A DNA stretch of 64,000 bases from Branchipolynoe longqiensis (GCA_030323885.1 CM059193.1:55704749-55768748); one strand, 5' to 3'. Counted from the stretch's first letter, positions 1-11,436 are shown. Notes: generated from the letters alone by a model not told the origin. Made by a program: numbers and translations.

Positions 1-547
1 AATCATAAGCCATTAGTTGTTTCATATGGAGTTTGCGGCCTGAAGGATTCGTGGATGTGCATTGAGCGAATTGAAGTCGAAGGCCAACATGCATTTCTGA
101 GGATACACCTTTTGACACAGAGGTTAATAACCCTTTCCGCTTCGTGGTATGGGGATAGCGCATACATAGAATACAAATGCATATTTAATAATATGTGCAT
201 AAGTGCTTATACATCATGTAACGCCAGTTATAATATATTCAGTGCATTGCCACTGGTTGATGGCGCAATCGGCAGCAATGCATCATCACCATCGTCACAT
301 GGTAAATTACATTGCAGGCCACCATTGCTATGGTTTGCTGACTTGAATTGATGCGCTGTCGTTCACACCTAACAAGTCTCCAGGAATTCAAATAGCATGA
401 TGATGTCACTTCCAACTTGTAATATCAGGAATTTAAAAACAAAATATTAGAATTTTAAATCAAGACATTCCAGGCAGCAGTTGAAAAATCGGTTAGTGCA
501 TACATAGAAGACGAGCTTGGCCTGTTGTAAACACATCCCCACTGTAA
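1..547. other. No gene seen; AT-rich unique-looking DNA
   Basis: I see no conserved coding region, RNA gene or repeat here. Short open frames on both strands have no recognisable domain. The last three bases (TAA) are the left target-site duplication of the MITE that follows. Confidence 0.5.
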
Positions 548-806
548 TACCCCCATCACACCAAACTAGTTCTCACTACGTTCTTGAAAATGGTGCTGAA
601 CGGACTCAAACTGTGTGCGAATGGAATGGACATAGTAGCAACTTTTTACGGTCATTTTACGAATGGAATGGATGGGCTAGAGCGGAATGGTGCTCCAGAA
701 CTTTGAGCATGCCCAAAGTTTTCTTGCAGCCATGTTCTACCCCGACCACAGCCCGTTTTAGAACGTGGTCGAACGTTTTGAGAACTAGTTTGGTGTGATG
801 GGGGTG
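548..806. mobile_element. MITE, PIF/Harbinger-like, 259 bp
   Basis: The ends are 28-bp inverted repeats beginning TACCCCCATCACACC and differing at only one base. The element is flanked by TAA at 545-547 and 807-809, which fits the TWA target duplication of PIF/Harbinger transposons. It has no coding capacity. The interior contains repeated GAATGGAATGG words. Its ends resemble those of the elements at 5430, 11974 and 13936, while its interior does not. Confidence 0.75.
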
Positions 807-866
807 TAAGGTGTTATAAATTGTAGTTGAGAATACCGGAAATGGCATTGGGTTTACATTATTGCA

Positions 867-965
867 ATGGTTGGTTGGTTGTTGGAGTTTTACGTCCTAA
901 CAACATCTCAGGTCATATCAGGACGGGTGCAGCAGTGTGGGCGTGACTTTATGACTTTATAACTT
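867..965 (-). repeat. SINE-A 3' fragment
   Basis: This carries the CAAC-rich tail and about 70 bases of the 3' part of SINE-A (reverse complement of the GTCCTGATATGACC region). The tRNA-like head is absent, so it is truncated at its 5' side. Confidence 0.7.
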
Positions 966-1008
966 GTTCTGGGTGTGCACTTTGCTCTCGCTGTAAATAT
1001 GTGGCGAC

Positions 1009-1063
1009 CAGCGCCCATTCAGCGCCCTTTCAGCGCCCTTTCAGCGCCCTTTCAGCGCCTATT
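1009..1063. repeat. Five-copy 11-bp tandem repeat
   Basis: Five units of CAGCGCCCTTT follow each other; the middle three are identical and the outer two differ by one or two bases. Confidence 0.85.
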
Positions 1064-1130
1064 GGCATTCCCGCATGTACTGCCACAAGGTGGCTGGTTA
1101 GTACTACCCTTGGCAGCTCTCTGAGGGAAC

Positions 1131-1458
1131 TGGTTGGTTGTTGGTGTTTTGCATCCTGGCAACATCTAAGGTCATATCAGGATGAGTACCGACTTGTGAC
1201 AGTGCACACTTATGCTGACTTTATAGTGCTGCCCTCCACTGGGAGACCAGCCCACCAGCACCATGATCTGATATCCCACTCAATCACATTATCCTGACAC
1301 TGAGCCAACCAGTCCTTGCCGTGTCCTAACAATGCCGAGTGCCTGGCTAGGAAATGAAAAATATACATGTTTAAGTCATTGGTTTGACTCGACCAGGGCT
1401 CGATCCCCTGGGTTAGATTAGCATGATCTACCAAGACTGGAGACGGACGCTCAACTCA
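1131..1458 (-). mobile_element. SINE-A, near full length
   Basis: Read on the minus strand this is a tRNA-derived SINE: a tRNA-like head with a degraded B box (GGTTCGA-like), then GTCAAACCAATGACTT, a body ending GTCCTGATATGACC, and a CAAC-rich tail. A short extra segment near 1402-1425 interrupts the head. Confidence 0.85.
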
Positions 1459-1659
1459 GGGTTTTGATGTTGTTGTTGTTCCGAATGTACAAAAGTCGGT
1501 AAATGTATGCGTTGCATTAGAGCGCCCTATGTATACACTGACCTATTTTATGGACTTGGTTGCCCACACTCAGCAGTGTGCTGAAGTCATAACAACCTAG
1601 AAATAATGTTCACTGTGAACAAGATCAACAGAGCTGTAGAGCTTTGGATAGCTTCCTGG

Positions 1660-1795
1660 ACAACCATGATCTATTACGTGGCTAGCGTGCTGCCACCTAG
1701 CGCAGTTCAGTGTAACTGCGTAGGTGTACGGCGTAGTGTCTGCTGCCACCGCGTGGTAGTGGAGCTCATGCACAGACTACTACACTTGTATAAAC
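1660..1795. repeat. Dispersed repeat I, copy 1
   Basis: A segment built around CTGCTGCCACCG, GTGGAGCTCAT and GACTACTACACT reappears at about 41645-41795 inside a TIR element. Its function is unknown. It has no coding frame of note. Confidence 0.55.
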
Positions 1796-2337
1796 ATGCT
1801 GTATTTATTTGTATAAACAAAGTGCACATCATGTACAGTTACATACAAGTGTAAAGTTGCCTACAACTTACAAGTGTACAGGTACGTGCAAATGTACATG
1901 TGCATACAAGTTCATTTGCTGTTTTATGTCCTAGCAACTTCTAAGGTCAATTCAGGATGGGTAGGGACTTGTGACAGTGTACACTCATGGCGACTTTTTA
2001 GTGCTGCCCCACTGGGAAATCAGGCTGCTGGCACCATGACCCGATATCCCACTCAGTCACATTATCCTGACACTGAACCAACCAGTCGTTGCCCTATCCT
2101 AATAATGCTGAGCACCTGCCTAGGTAGTGACAGGTATACATTTTTTAAGTCATTGGTTTGACTCGACCGGGAACCGAACTCCCGACCTTCCACACGCGAG
2201 GCCCGCACTCTATCGATTAGGCATACAATTACACATGTGGACAGGTGTATACAAGTGGAGGGGTACATACAAGTGTAAGGGTATATATGCATGTGAAAGT
2301 ACATCCAACAGTACATACAAGTATGTAGCTGAATACA
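1785..2337. repeat. Outlying part of ACAAGTGTAC minisatellite, split by a SINE
   Basis: Words such as ACAAGTGTAC, CATACAAGTG and GTACATGTG recur at 1785-1911 and again at 2223-2337. A SINE-A at 1913-2224 separates the two parts, so it landed inside an older array that continues after 2584. Confidence 0.7.
1913..2224 (-). mobile_element. SINE-A, near full length
   Basis: A minus-strand copy with a tRNA-like head (reverse complement of GGTCGGGAGTTCGGTTCCC at about 2170-2190), a conserved body and a weak tail. It interrupts the tandem array on both sides. Confidence 0.85.
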
Positions 2338-2583
2338 ATTGAAGAGTTCAAACTCATGACCACGTAAGCGCCAATCTAAAAATGTAGTCTTTTAATATAA
2401 AAGATTTTTACCTGAAAATAATTTTAATTCTCACTAATTCCACTTTTCATATGATCACATGGTTATGTGTAGCAATGAACAAAATCGTAGGAATATAAAT
2501 AAAGACAATCTTTTGGGGGTTTGATTCCGATGTTTATCTCCAATTTTGGACTGGCGTTTACATGGTTTTGCGCCTCAACTCTT
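2338..2583. mobile_element. MITE-F, copy 1
   Basis: The terminal inverted repeats start TTGAAGAGTT and are about 45 bp long but imperfect. The right side reads GCGCCTCAACTCTTCAA. A second copy lies at 13626-13869 with the same ends. It is inserted in the ACAAGTGTAC array. No coding capacity. Confidence 0.7.
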
Positions 2584-4040
2584 CAAGCGCACAAGTGCAT
2601 ACATGTGTATGGGGTTATACAATCATACATGCGTAGACAGGTTTACTCGTACATACAAGGTACACAGGTGCATTCAAGTGTACAGGTTAACACAACTGTA
2701 CAGGTTAACACAACTGTACAAGTTTACACAAGTGCATATGTGTATATAGGTATGCACATCCAACCAAGGTGTTCATGTGCATACAGCTGCGAGTTTGTAC
2801 AAGTTTATACAAGTATACAAGTGGGAATGCTTATGCAAGTATATAGGTGCATATAAGTGTACATGTTTACACAAGTTTATACAAGTGTACATATGCATAC
2901 AAGTGGGCATGTTTATACAAGAATATAGATGCATACAAGTGTACATGTTTGCACAAGTTTATATAAGTATGCAGATGCATACAAGTGGGCATGTTTATGC
3001 AAGTATATAGGCATATACAAGTGTACATGTTTACACAAGTTTATATAAGAATGCAGGTGCATACAAGTGGGCATGTTATACAAGTATATAGATGCATATA
3101 AGTGTACATGTTTACACAAGTTTATATAAGTATACATATGCATACAAGTGGGCATGTTTATACAAGTATATATGTATATACAAGTGTACATGTTTACACA
3201 AGTTTATACAAGTGAACATATGCATAAAAGTGAGCATGTTTATACAAGTATATAAGGGCATGCAAGTGAGCATGTTTGCACAAGTTTATATAAGTATACA
3301 GATGAATACAAGTGGGCATGATTATACAAGTATATAGATGCATACAAGTGTACATGTTTACACAAGTTTATATAAGTATGCAGGTGCATACAAGTGGGCA
3401 TGTTATACAAGTATATAGATGCATATAAGTGTACATGTTTACACAAGTTTATATAAGTATACATATGCATACAAGTGGGCCTGTTTATACAGTATATAGG
3501 TGCATACAAGTGTACATGTTTACACAAGTTTATTCAAGTGTACATATGCATACAATTGGTCATGTTTATACAAGTATATAGATGTATACAAGTGTACGTG
3601 TTTACACAAGTTTATATGAGTATACATTTGCATACAAATGGGAATGTTTATAAAAGTATATAGATTCATACAAGTGTACATGTTTCCAGAAGTTTATACA
3701 AGTATACAGGTGCATACAAGTGGGCTTGAGTATACAAGTGTATAGATGCATACACATGTACATGTTTACACACGTTTATATAAGTATACAGGTGCATACA
3801 AGTTGGCATGTTTATACAAGTGTATACAAGTATGCAGCTCTGTACAAGTGCAAACGTGCATACAAGTGTAAAGATGCATACAGTTGCATACAAGTGTGCA
3901 CGGGCATACGTATGTTCATGTTTACACAAGTTTATGCAATATGCAGGCACATCCAAGTATATAGGTGAATGCAAAGTAAATATGTGCATACAAGTGTACA
4001 GGTTTGTTCAAGCGTTCATGTTTATGCAAATATCACAGTT
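2584..4040. repeat. ACAAGTGTAC-type minisatellite, ~82-bp higher-order unit
   Basis: The whole stretch is made of 10-11-bp words (ACAAGTGTAC, ACAAGTTTAT, GCATACAAGTGGGC). The phrase AAGTGGGCATGTT recurs about every 82 bp from 2901 to about 3554, which shows a higher-order unit. Open frames on both strands are a by-product of the repeat and encode low-complexity Tyr/Cys/Lys strings. Confidence 0.9.
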
Positions 4041-4620
4041 GTAATCAACGGCAAACATGCCATCTAGATAAGAGTGTGAGTCGGGAGATCTCCCTACTAC
4101 ACAAATTGTAAATAGGGATAAGTAATGTGTCCGAACGGAGAAGGGGGGGGGGAGGGGGGTGCCGGAGGTAAGGGGCGCAAAATTTACACAGAGAAAAAGT
4201 GATACAAAATGGTGCATTCTGGTGTATTTTGAAAGAGAAAACAAATTTATGTAAAAATTTAAAAATGTAAATTAATTTTTTTTTTAAATAACCTAAAATT
4301 ATTCTTTGTCAGGAGGTTACTAAGTAAAAGCGGGAAATTGGGAGATTGGGTTTATTTTGCTATATATTCGGGAGATCTCCTGCCAAATCAGAAGACTTGG
4401 CATCTCTGCATAGGTTACATATATTCCACCTGATAATCCCCCTCCCACCCCCACCCCCCACCAAGTGAAGCATGATTTGAGTCGCCTGACACCGCCAATT
4501 CATAATATGTTGTTTTTTTATAACATGTGCACATAAAAGACGCAGCAGATTTTATTAGTCCGATAATCGTGAACACCCTTAGCCTCGTGTGTGGTTATGT
4601 GAACATTGTCTACAACATAG
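4041..4620. other. No gene seen; G-run and AT-rich DNA
   Basis: There is a G-rich run at about 4143-4160 and two copies of CGGGAGATCTCC (about 4081 and 4369). I see no convincing element ends and no coding domain. Confidence 0.5.
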
Positions 4621-4790
4621 TGTAGTAGTCTGCACTGACCTCTCAAGCAAGGGGCCACACAGACAGCTAGGCGTGGATAGGGTGATGACATCAGGGAGCC
4701 TGGGTGGTGTAATGGTTAGCATACTAGCCCGGAAGTGTAGGAAGCGTAGGTTTTGAATTCTCCCCTCAGCGCAATATTTCCCACTTTCAT
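4621..4790 (+). repeat. tRNA-like SINE-C, copy 1
   Basis: It shares about 165 bp with 4962-5124, in the same orientation. The segment GGTGGTGTAATGGTTAGCAT looks like a tRNA 5' half with an A box, and TAGGTTTTGAATTC resembles a degraded B box. Both copies end GCGCAATATTTCCCA. Confidence 0.6.
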
Positions 4791-4961
4791 CTCCCTCATG
4801 ACACTGGTGCCGTGACCAGGATGCTGTACAAGCAATGCACTGTATGGTTGTCGACGCTACCCGGTAAATGTAAGTGCATTGTCCGTATGTATGTGATTGT
4901 AAGAATTAAGTGAATTGTGGACATAGACCATTTAAAAGACTTACAATTCCAGAGGGACGAG

Positions 4962-5124
4962 TGTAATAGTCTGCACTGACCATTCAGGGGCCACCTAGGC
5001 AGGCATGGATAGGGTGATGACATCAGGCAGCCTAGGTGGTGTAATATTTAGCACGCTAGGCCCAGAGTCGTATGAGGTGTGGGTTTGGTATCCTACTCTA
5101 GGCGCAATATTTCCCATTTTCATC
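4962..5124 (+). repeat. tRNA-like SINE-C, copy 2
   Basis: Direct repeat of 4621-4790, offset by about 341 bp, with scattered differences. The 171 bases between the copies are not shared. Tandem duplication or two independent insertions would both fit. Confidence 0.6.
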
Positions 5125-5126
5125 AG

Positions 5127-5322
5127 GTTGTTTGTTGTTTTACGTCCTAGCAACATCTATCAGGTCATATCAGGAAGGGCACCGAGTTGTGACAGCGCAC
5201 ACTCATGGCGACTTTTTAGTGCTTCCCCAATGGGAAACCAGGCCGATGGCACCATGACCCGATACCCCACACAGTCACATTATCCTGGCACTGTGTTAAC
5301 CAGTCCTTTCGCTATCCTATGT
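5127..5322 (-). repeat. SINE-A 3' half
   Basis: Tail and body of SINE-A on the minus strand, from the GTTTGTTGTTTTACGTCC tail to the GGATAGNNNAAGGACTGG region. The head is missing; the next sequence is a fragment of MITE-D. Confidence 0.75.
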
Positions 5323-5376
5323 ATCTAAGAAAATGAGAGAAACTCAAAACCATCGGACTATGCAACTTTAATGCAT
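5323..5376. repeat. MITE-D end fragment
   Basis: Reads TATCTAAGAAAATGAGAG and ends ATCGGACTATGCAACTTTA, the 3' end shared with 9630-9963, 12838-13096 and 38090-38435. Confidence 0.7.
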
Positions 5377-5429
5377 GAATGAACAAGACTATAGCAGTCA
5401 CAACGCTGGGAGATACCATGTATGTGTAA

Positions 5430-5787
5430 CACCCCTGTCACACTACAACATAACAGGCCAGCGAGTGGGCAATGTAAAAATCACTTTTTTATGTTGAGAT
5501 ACGTCGAAATTCTCAGCTTTTAAGGGCCAACTTGGACGTCAGTGCAACGTAGTGGACATAGGCGAAACGTTGGTCCAATGTAGTTGTACCGTATCTCAAC
5601 GAGCTACGTCGAAAGTTTTGGGTATGTCCAAAACCTTGACGTGTGTCACCGTATCTCTACGTAACTCAACGTATCGCAACATAGGCTTAACAAACGAGTC
5701 ATGTCTCTCGACGTATCTCGACGTAATGCCCAAATTTCACCTATGTCAGCTTACGCTACCGCATTATGTCATAGTGTGACAGGGCCT
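5430..5787. mobile_element. MITE, PIF/Harbinger-like, 358 bp
   Basis: The left end is CACCCCTGTCACACTA and the right end, read inward, is AGGCCCTGTCACACTA. It is flanked by TAA at 5427-5429 and 5788-5790. The interior is full of CGTATCTCAACG and ACGTCGA words in both orientations and does not match the interiors of the related elements. No transposase is encoded. Confidence 0.75.
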
Positions 5788-5799
5788 TAAGCTTATCAC

Positions 5800-7850
5800 A
5801 GATTTTCGTGGTGTCACAGAGTGTATTCATAGTGTCATGGAGCGCATTCAAATGGTCACAGAGTGTATTCATAGTGTCACGGAGTGCATTTATAGTGTCA
5901 TGGAGTGCATTCAAAGTTGGCAGGGTGTATTCATAGTGTCACAGAGTGTATTCATAGTGTCACAGAGTGCATTCATAGTGTTGCAGAGTGCATTCATAGT
6001 GTCACAGAGTGCATTCATAGTGTCATGGAGTGCATTCATAGTGTCATAGAGTGCAATCATAGTGTCATGGAGTGCATTCATAGTGTCATAGAGTACATTC
6101 ATAGTGTCATGGAGTGCATTCATAGTGTCACAGAGTGCATTCATAGTGTCACAGAGTGCATTCATAGTGTCATAGAGTGCATTCCTAGTGTCATAGAGTG
6201 CATTCCTAGTGTCATGGAGTCCATTCATAGTGTTGCGAAGTGTATTCATAGTGTCATGGAGTACATTCATAGTGGCATGGAGTGTATTTATAGTGTCATG
6301 GAGTGCATTCATAGTGTCGCAGAGTGTATTTATAATGTTGCACAGTGCATTCATAGTGTCATGGAGTGTATTCATAGTGTCATGGAGTGCATTCATAGTC
6401 TCACGGAGTGTATTCATAGTGTTGCAGAGTGCATTGATAGTGTCGCAGAGTGCATTCATAGTGTTATGGAGTGCATTCATAGTGTCATAGAGTGCATTCA
6501 TAGTGTCATGGAGTGCATTCATATTGTCACAGAGTGCATTCATAGTGTCACGGAGTGCATTCCTAGTGTCATAGAGTGCATTCCTAGTGTCATGAAGTGC
6601 ATTCATAGTGTTGCGGAGTGTATTCATAGTGTCATGGAGTACATTCATAGTGTCATGGAGTGTATTCAATGTGTGCATTATGCATTAGCTGTCGGGAGTG
6701 TATTTATAGTGTCATGGAGTGCATTCATAGTGTCGCAGAGTGTATTTATAATGTTGCGCAGTGCATTCATAGTGTCATGGAGTGTATTCATAGTGTCATG
6801 GAGTGCATTCATAGTCTCACGGAGTGTATTCATAGTGTTGCAGAGTGCATTGATAGTGTCGCAGAGTGCATTCATAGTGTTATGGAGTGCATTCATAGTG
6901 TCATAGAGTGCATTCATAGTGTCATGGAGTGCATTCATATTGTCACAGAGTGCATTCATAGTGTCACGGAGCGCATTCCTAGTGTCATAGAGTGCATTCC
7001 TAGTGTCATGAAGTGCATTCATAGTGTTGCGGAGTGTATTCATAGTGTCATGGAGTACATTCATAGTGTCATGGAGTGTATTCATAGTGTCATGGAGTGC
7101 ATTCATAGTGTCGTGGAGTGTATTCATAGTGTCATGGAGTACATTCATAGTGGCATGGAGTGTATCTATAGTGTCATGGAGTGCATTCATAGTGTCGCAG
7201 AGTGTATTTATAATGTTGCGCAGTGCATTCATAGTGTCATGGAGTGTATTCATAGTGTCATGGAGTGCATTCATAGTCTCACGGAGTGTATTCATAGTGT
7301 CACGGAGTACATTCATAGTGTCATGGAGTGTATTCATAGTGTCATAGAGTGCATTCCTAGTGTCACAGAGTGTAGTCATAGTGTCACGGAGTACATTCAT
7401 AGTGTCATGGATTGTATTCATAGTGTCATAGAGTGCATTCATTGTGTCACGGAGTGTATTCATAGTGTCATGGAGTACATTCATAGTGTCCTGGAGTATA
7501 TTTATAGTGTCATGGAGTGCATTCATAGTGTCACGGAGTGTATTTATAGTGTTGCATAGTGCATTCATCATGTCATGGAGTGCATTCATAGTGTCATGCA
7601 GTGTATTCATAGTGTCATGGAGTGCATTCATAGTGTTGTGGAGTGTATTTATAGTTTTGCGCAGTGCATTCATAGTGTCATGGAGTGCATTCATAGTGTC
7701 GCAGGGTGTATTCATAGTGTCACAGAGCATATTCATAATGTTGCGGAGTGCATTGTTAGTGTCATGGAGTACATTCATAGTGTCCTAGAGTGTATCCAGA
7801 GTGTTGTGCAGTGTATTCATAATGTTGCAGAGTGTATTCTGTGAAGGCAC
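5800..7850. repeat. 21-bp minisatellite, about 97 units
   Basis: The unit is close to GTGTCATGGAGTGCATTCAT plus one A. Because 21 is a multiple of three and the unit carries no stop in several frames, long frames stay open on both strands; in one frame each unit reads HSVMECI. Larger blocks are duplicated as well: a marker phrase TATAATGTTGC occurs at about 6331, 6747 and 7209. One irregular break at 6666-6700 interrupts the period. I treat it as non-coding. Confidence 0.95.
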
Positions 7851-8328
7851 TGGTTGTGGCGCTGTGCTTATATTAAGTGATGTATTTATTACTAACGCCC
7901 CTGATGTTTATAGAGTAAGCAATGAAGGATATCACGTGACCATGCGCCATGTCTCGTTTCAATCCTGAGCTGCTCGAACACATAGATCTGCGCGTTAAAG
8001 CTCATATTCCATAGGCGCTCTTTCGCGCATGACATATTATACAATATACATTATCTGATACAGGGGGCTAGTTAGGGGTTTTCAGGTGATTTGCACATGG
8101 AATGAAACGCTCTCGGAATGAAGTGCGGTGGAATAAAGCGCTATAAAACATTATCTATATTTTTTTAAGGTAATAGTCTTAGGTGGTACGCAGCTGAGTA
8201 CCTGCGTACATATGGAAGCTACGCCCCTGCGATAAGTCTGTAAACTATCGAAATGGCTATGACGGCCATTTTGAAGGTCCGAATTGGCATGCTTACGCAA
8301 CATGCATGATGTCTTTTCTCTTGCTCGG
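7851..8328. other. No gene seen
   Basis: Mixed-composition DNA with no recognised element or coding domain. Confidence 0.5.
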
Positions 8329-8400
8329 GGTTTTACATCCTGGCAATGTCTAAGGCAACAACACGACGGGTACCGACTTGCGATAATGCGCATTCATTAC
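8329..8400 (-). repeat. SINE-A tail fragment
   Basis: About 70 bases of the SINE-A 3' end (GGTTTTACATCCTGGCAA), fused directly to the 3' tail of a LINE. Confidence 0.6.
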
Positions 8401-8656
8401 TCATACTCATCCGCTTCTGATTTTGTTAGGCTTATAAGCCTGTATCAGATCGATGCATGTCAAAATTTGATTTACTAGGATTAAATGCATCGAGTACCGG
8501 ATGTGTGCAATATTGCAGCCCCCTCCAATGCTTATCCAGTCTGCCTTTGAAGGCGTTGACGGAAGGCGCTTCTATGACATGTTCAGGCAGTGCGTTCCAG
8601 GCATTTACTATCCTGTTACTGAAGAATAGCTGTCTGACAGGTTTTACAGCATTCCT
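8401..8656 (-). pseudogene. LINE-E 3' end (C-terminus of LINE ORF2), truncated
   Basis: On the minus strand this encodes the extreme C-terminus of a LINE ORF2, including NRIVNAWNALPEHVIEAPSV and NAFKGRLDKHW. That block is typical of many non-LTR reverse-transcriptase polyproteins after the RT domain. It ends in short GAGTAT-type repeats at 8401-8412, which are the LINE's 3' tail. It is a 5'-truncated, dead copy, and 10310-10577 is a second, plus-strand copy of the same region. Confidence 0.8.
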
Positions 8657-8802
8657 TTCTATGTGGTGACAAATGATTAACAAGTGCACCCGTATCTGAA
8701 TTAGATATATAGGATCAAATCTAGATGATTGCTTTGGTTTTGAAAATATGATGCTTTCATCGGAGTATGCAGCTTTGACATAGACAGTGTGTGTGCATAT
8801 AA

Positions 8803-9113
8803 GACCAGACAGGATGGCCGAATGAGTTGAGCATCCATCTCCTGTTTTGTTAGATCGTGGGGTTCGAATCCTGGTCGAACCAATGACTTAAAAATTGATA
8901 CTTCTCACTCCCTAGCCAGGCACTTAGCATTAATAGGATAGGGCAAGGACTGGTTGGCTCAGTATGGGGATAATGTGACTGAGCGGAATATCAGGTCATG
9001 GTGCTGGCGGCCTGGTTTCCCAGTGGGGCAGCACTATTAAGTCACAAATCGGTACCCGTCCTGATATGACCTTAGATGTTGACATGACGTAAAATTCCAA
9101 CAATCAACCAACC
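8803..9113 (+). mobile_element. SINE-A, full length
   Basis: The head reads GGATGGCCGAATGAGTTGAG (A box region) and GGGGTTCGAATCCTGG (B box), followed by the standard body and a CAACAATCAACCAACC tail. About 16 bases of the body near 9038 are missing. Confidence 0.9.
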
Positions 9114-9404
9114 ACATTGCGCATCACATACAGATACGTAAAGTGGGAATCCAATGTTAGATATGCGTATATCATATTGTATATCACACATGGGATTGTT
9201 TTATGCCTATGAAATGTCAGCTTAAAAGATAAATTAACACTAAATTCTCCAGATTGCTTCAAACCCTCCAGAAAATAATCCACCTTGTAAATAAACGCCC
9301 AGTTTTTGTTCTAACCTTTCTTAGACAAATGTCATTATGAGTATTAGCGTTTTTTTAAATATTTATTTCAGTGTGCAATGTATTTATTAAGAGAGGAGAC
9401 AATC
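9114..9404. other. No gene seen; AT-rich
   Basis: No recognised repeat or coding domain. Confidence 0.45.
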
Positions 9405-9600
9405 CATTTGGATGGGGTTTCACTTGTGATCTTTTCTCCCAAAAGGGACATTACCAAAAAGTGTGTCATTATTTGCATATTGGTCGCCAGGAGGCTATTG
9501 GTGCAGCAGATGCAACCTCCTTGTGACCAAAATGGTCGCATGGAGGTCGGCGACCACTGAGAATAACTTTGCAATCACTTGTGACCATTACTGCAACCAT
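9405..9600 (-). repeat. Partial relative of the GGTCGC-rich MITE at 13936
   Basis: The stretch around TTGGTCGCCAGGAGGC and GCATGGAGGTCGGCGACCAC matches the interior of the element at 13936-14261 in reverse orientation. The conserved ends are not visible. Confidence 0.6.
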
Positions 9601-9629
9601 TACTGCCTTGTTTAACCTGTTACATTAAA

Positions 9630-9963
9630 GTGGCATAATCCAATGAAAATATCAAATTTTCAAAAACCAAAACAATTATCAAGATTTGATTCTACAGATC
9701 TAACTTGGATAATGGTTACTTTTTAAACATTTGTCACCACATAGAAGGGAATATTGAGGCAATTCGATAGGATCTGTTGCTGTAGAAGTCTATGGTGTCA
9801 GAGTTTTGGCGGGCTTGCCAAAATTAATCTTGCACGTTTACACTTCAAGTATCTCTAAAGTTAGCCGTTTAAAATCAAAATTACTTCAAACTGAAATATT
9901 ATAACGATCAATCTAATATATTTATCTCAGTAAATGACAGAAACTTAAAACCATCAGACTACT
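9630..9963 (+). mobile_element. MITE-D, full-length copy
   Basis: It runs from GGCATAATCCAATGAAATATC-like sequence to ACCATCAGACTACTG. The ends are inverted versions of each other (consensus GCATAGTCCGATG). The same interior (TTTTGGCAAGCTTGCC, ACTTCAAATATCTC) occurs at 12838 and 38090. No coding capacity. Confidence 0.7.
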
Positions 9964-9965
9964 GC

Positions 9966-10577
9966 TCATACACATATCTAGACAATGACACAGTGAAGAC
10001 ACTGTACATGTCACTGATCCGGCCGCACCTTGAGTATGGCAACACAGCTTGGACACCGAAGTTCAAGAAGGACATGTCAATGATCGAGAGTGTACAGAGA
10101 CGTGCTACAAAGTTATCACCAACCATAAGAGAACTACCATACGAAGAACGTCTCAGGATTCTCAACCTACCCAGCTTATACTAATGAAGGGCCAGGGGAG
10201 ACATAATAGAAGCATTCAAACATGTCACTGGAAGATATGCGGTTGATGCTAGATACCTTAAGCTGGCCAACTGTAAAACTAGAGGTCATCGATACAAGCT
10301 GAAGAAGGAAAGAGCAATAAAACCAGTCAGACAGCTATTCTTCAGTAACAGGATAGTAAATGCCTGGAATGCACTACCTGAACATGTCATAGAAGCACCT
10401 TCCGTCAACGCCTTCAAAGGCAGACTGGATAAGCATTGGAGGGGGCAGCAATATTGCATACATCCGGTACGCGATGCGTTTAATCCTAGTAAATCAAATT
10501 TTGACATGCATCGACCTGATAGAGGCTTATAAGCCTAACAAAATCAGAAGCGGATGAGTATGAGTATGAGTATGCAA
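9966..10577 (+). pseudogene. LINE-E 3' region, 5'-truncated copy with decayed frame
   Basis: The first part encodes MKTLYMSLIRPHLEYGNTAW and IESVQRRATKL, the conserved stretch after the reverse-transcriptase domain in CR1/Jockey-like LINEs. The frame then breaks at about 10184 and continues with KPVRQLFFSNRIVNAWNALP and NAFKGRLDKHW. It ends with a tandem tail of GAGTAT units at 10550-10573. All upstream RT and endonuclease sequence is missing, as is usual for target-primed insertion. Group assignment within LINEs is uncertain. Confidence 0.8.
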
Positions 10578-11185
10578 CCTTGATGTATTCATGCATGGTT
10601 TTCCCCAAAACTTCACAAACAATTGAAATCCCATTTCCCAATGTTGATTGATCAGAGTTCAGAAAACCCAAGTTCTGACAATATTGTCATAAGTACTATT
10701 CCTCTCATCATTAGTAATAGTAGTATCACTATTTACGTTGTCATTATATTAGTAGTCTTAGTGGATGTTATATGGAAAACAGTTTTTTGTAGTTTAATGC
10801 AGTTTTCCCCCCTACCACCCACCCCAATGGCCCCCCCCCCCCTTCCCCTGCCACCACCTTTAACCATCATGAACAAACCATCAACACACCGAACATCCTA
10901 CACAACTATCAATCTGTTTAAACACAATGAACAATATATAAGACAGACAAAATGTCTTGTCAATTCTGAACTTAGCTTGTTTTATAAGAGAAAAGATGTT
11001 ACCCACAACGATTGTTTGAGTTGCCCCGAGTATACATCTTCTACTCAGTGCTGCTCCCCATTTTTGCATGAACTACAGTGACTGGTGCTGTACATTATAC
11101 AGCAGGAGCCACTCCCTTAATTCTACAGGATCGGTGCTGTAACTAATACAGCACTGATCAAACTTAGATTATTGAGACTGTCAAT
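10578..11185. other. No gene seen; poly-C run
   Basis: Contains C-rich tracts at 10808-10855 and an open frame of about 150 codons at 10623-11081. That frame has no recognisable domain and includes the low-complexity proline tract. I do not call a gene. Confidence 0.45.
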
Positions 11186-11275
11186 TCTAATAGTAAGATG
11201 GCCGGAAGACCAGTGCTCCAGCGCTGACAAATGTCCTGTTCAGATGAATAAATACTTTACCAACAACAAAAAATG
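11186..11275 (+). repeat. Dispersed repeat Q, copy 1
   Basis: Contains GATGGCCGGAAGACCAGTGC followed by GCGCTG, a short inverted motif also found at 11850-11935 (minus) and 15993-16060 (plus). Confidence 0.5.
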
Positions 11276-11436
11276 GATGGAGCTGTCGGGCCTCTGGAAT
11301 GATCCTTAAAGTTGCAAAATCTTCTTGGTTTTTAAACAGAAATTCAACATTTTTCATTTAAAAAATATATTGCCATGACATTTGTAGAGTACTATACTTT
11401 ATTGTAGAATAAAACTAACATTAATTGTGTGCTTTT

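Noticed and set aside
4060..4410. Possible MITE delimited by CGGGAGATCTCC motifs
   Set aside because: The motif is self-complementary, so the two copies do not prove inverted ends, and I found no target duplication.
5905..7788. Long open frames on both strands over the 21-bp minisatellite
   Set aside because: They arise because the unit length is a multiple of three and lacks stops; the same DNA is open in several frames, and the peptide is a pure heptad copy of the repeat.
10623..11081. 152-codon plus-strand frame as a host gene
   Set aside because: No domain, a poly-Pro stretch caused by a C run, and no splice or start context worth defending.
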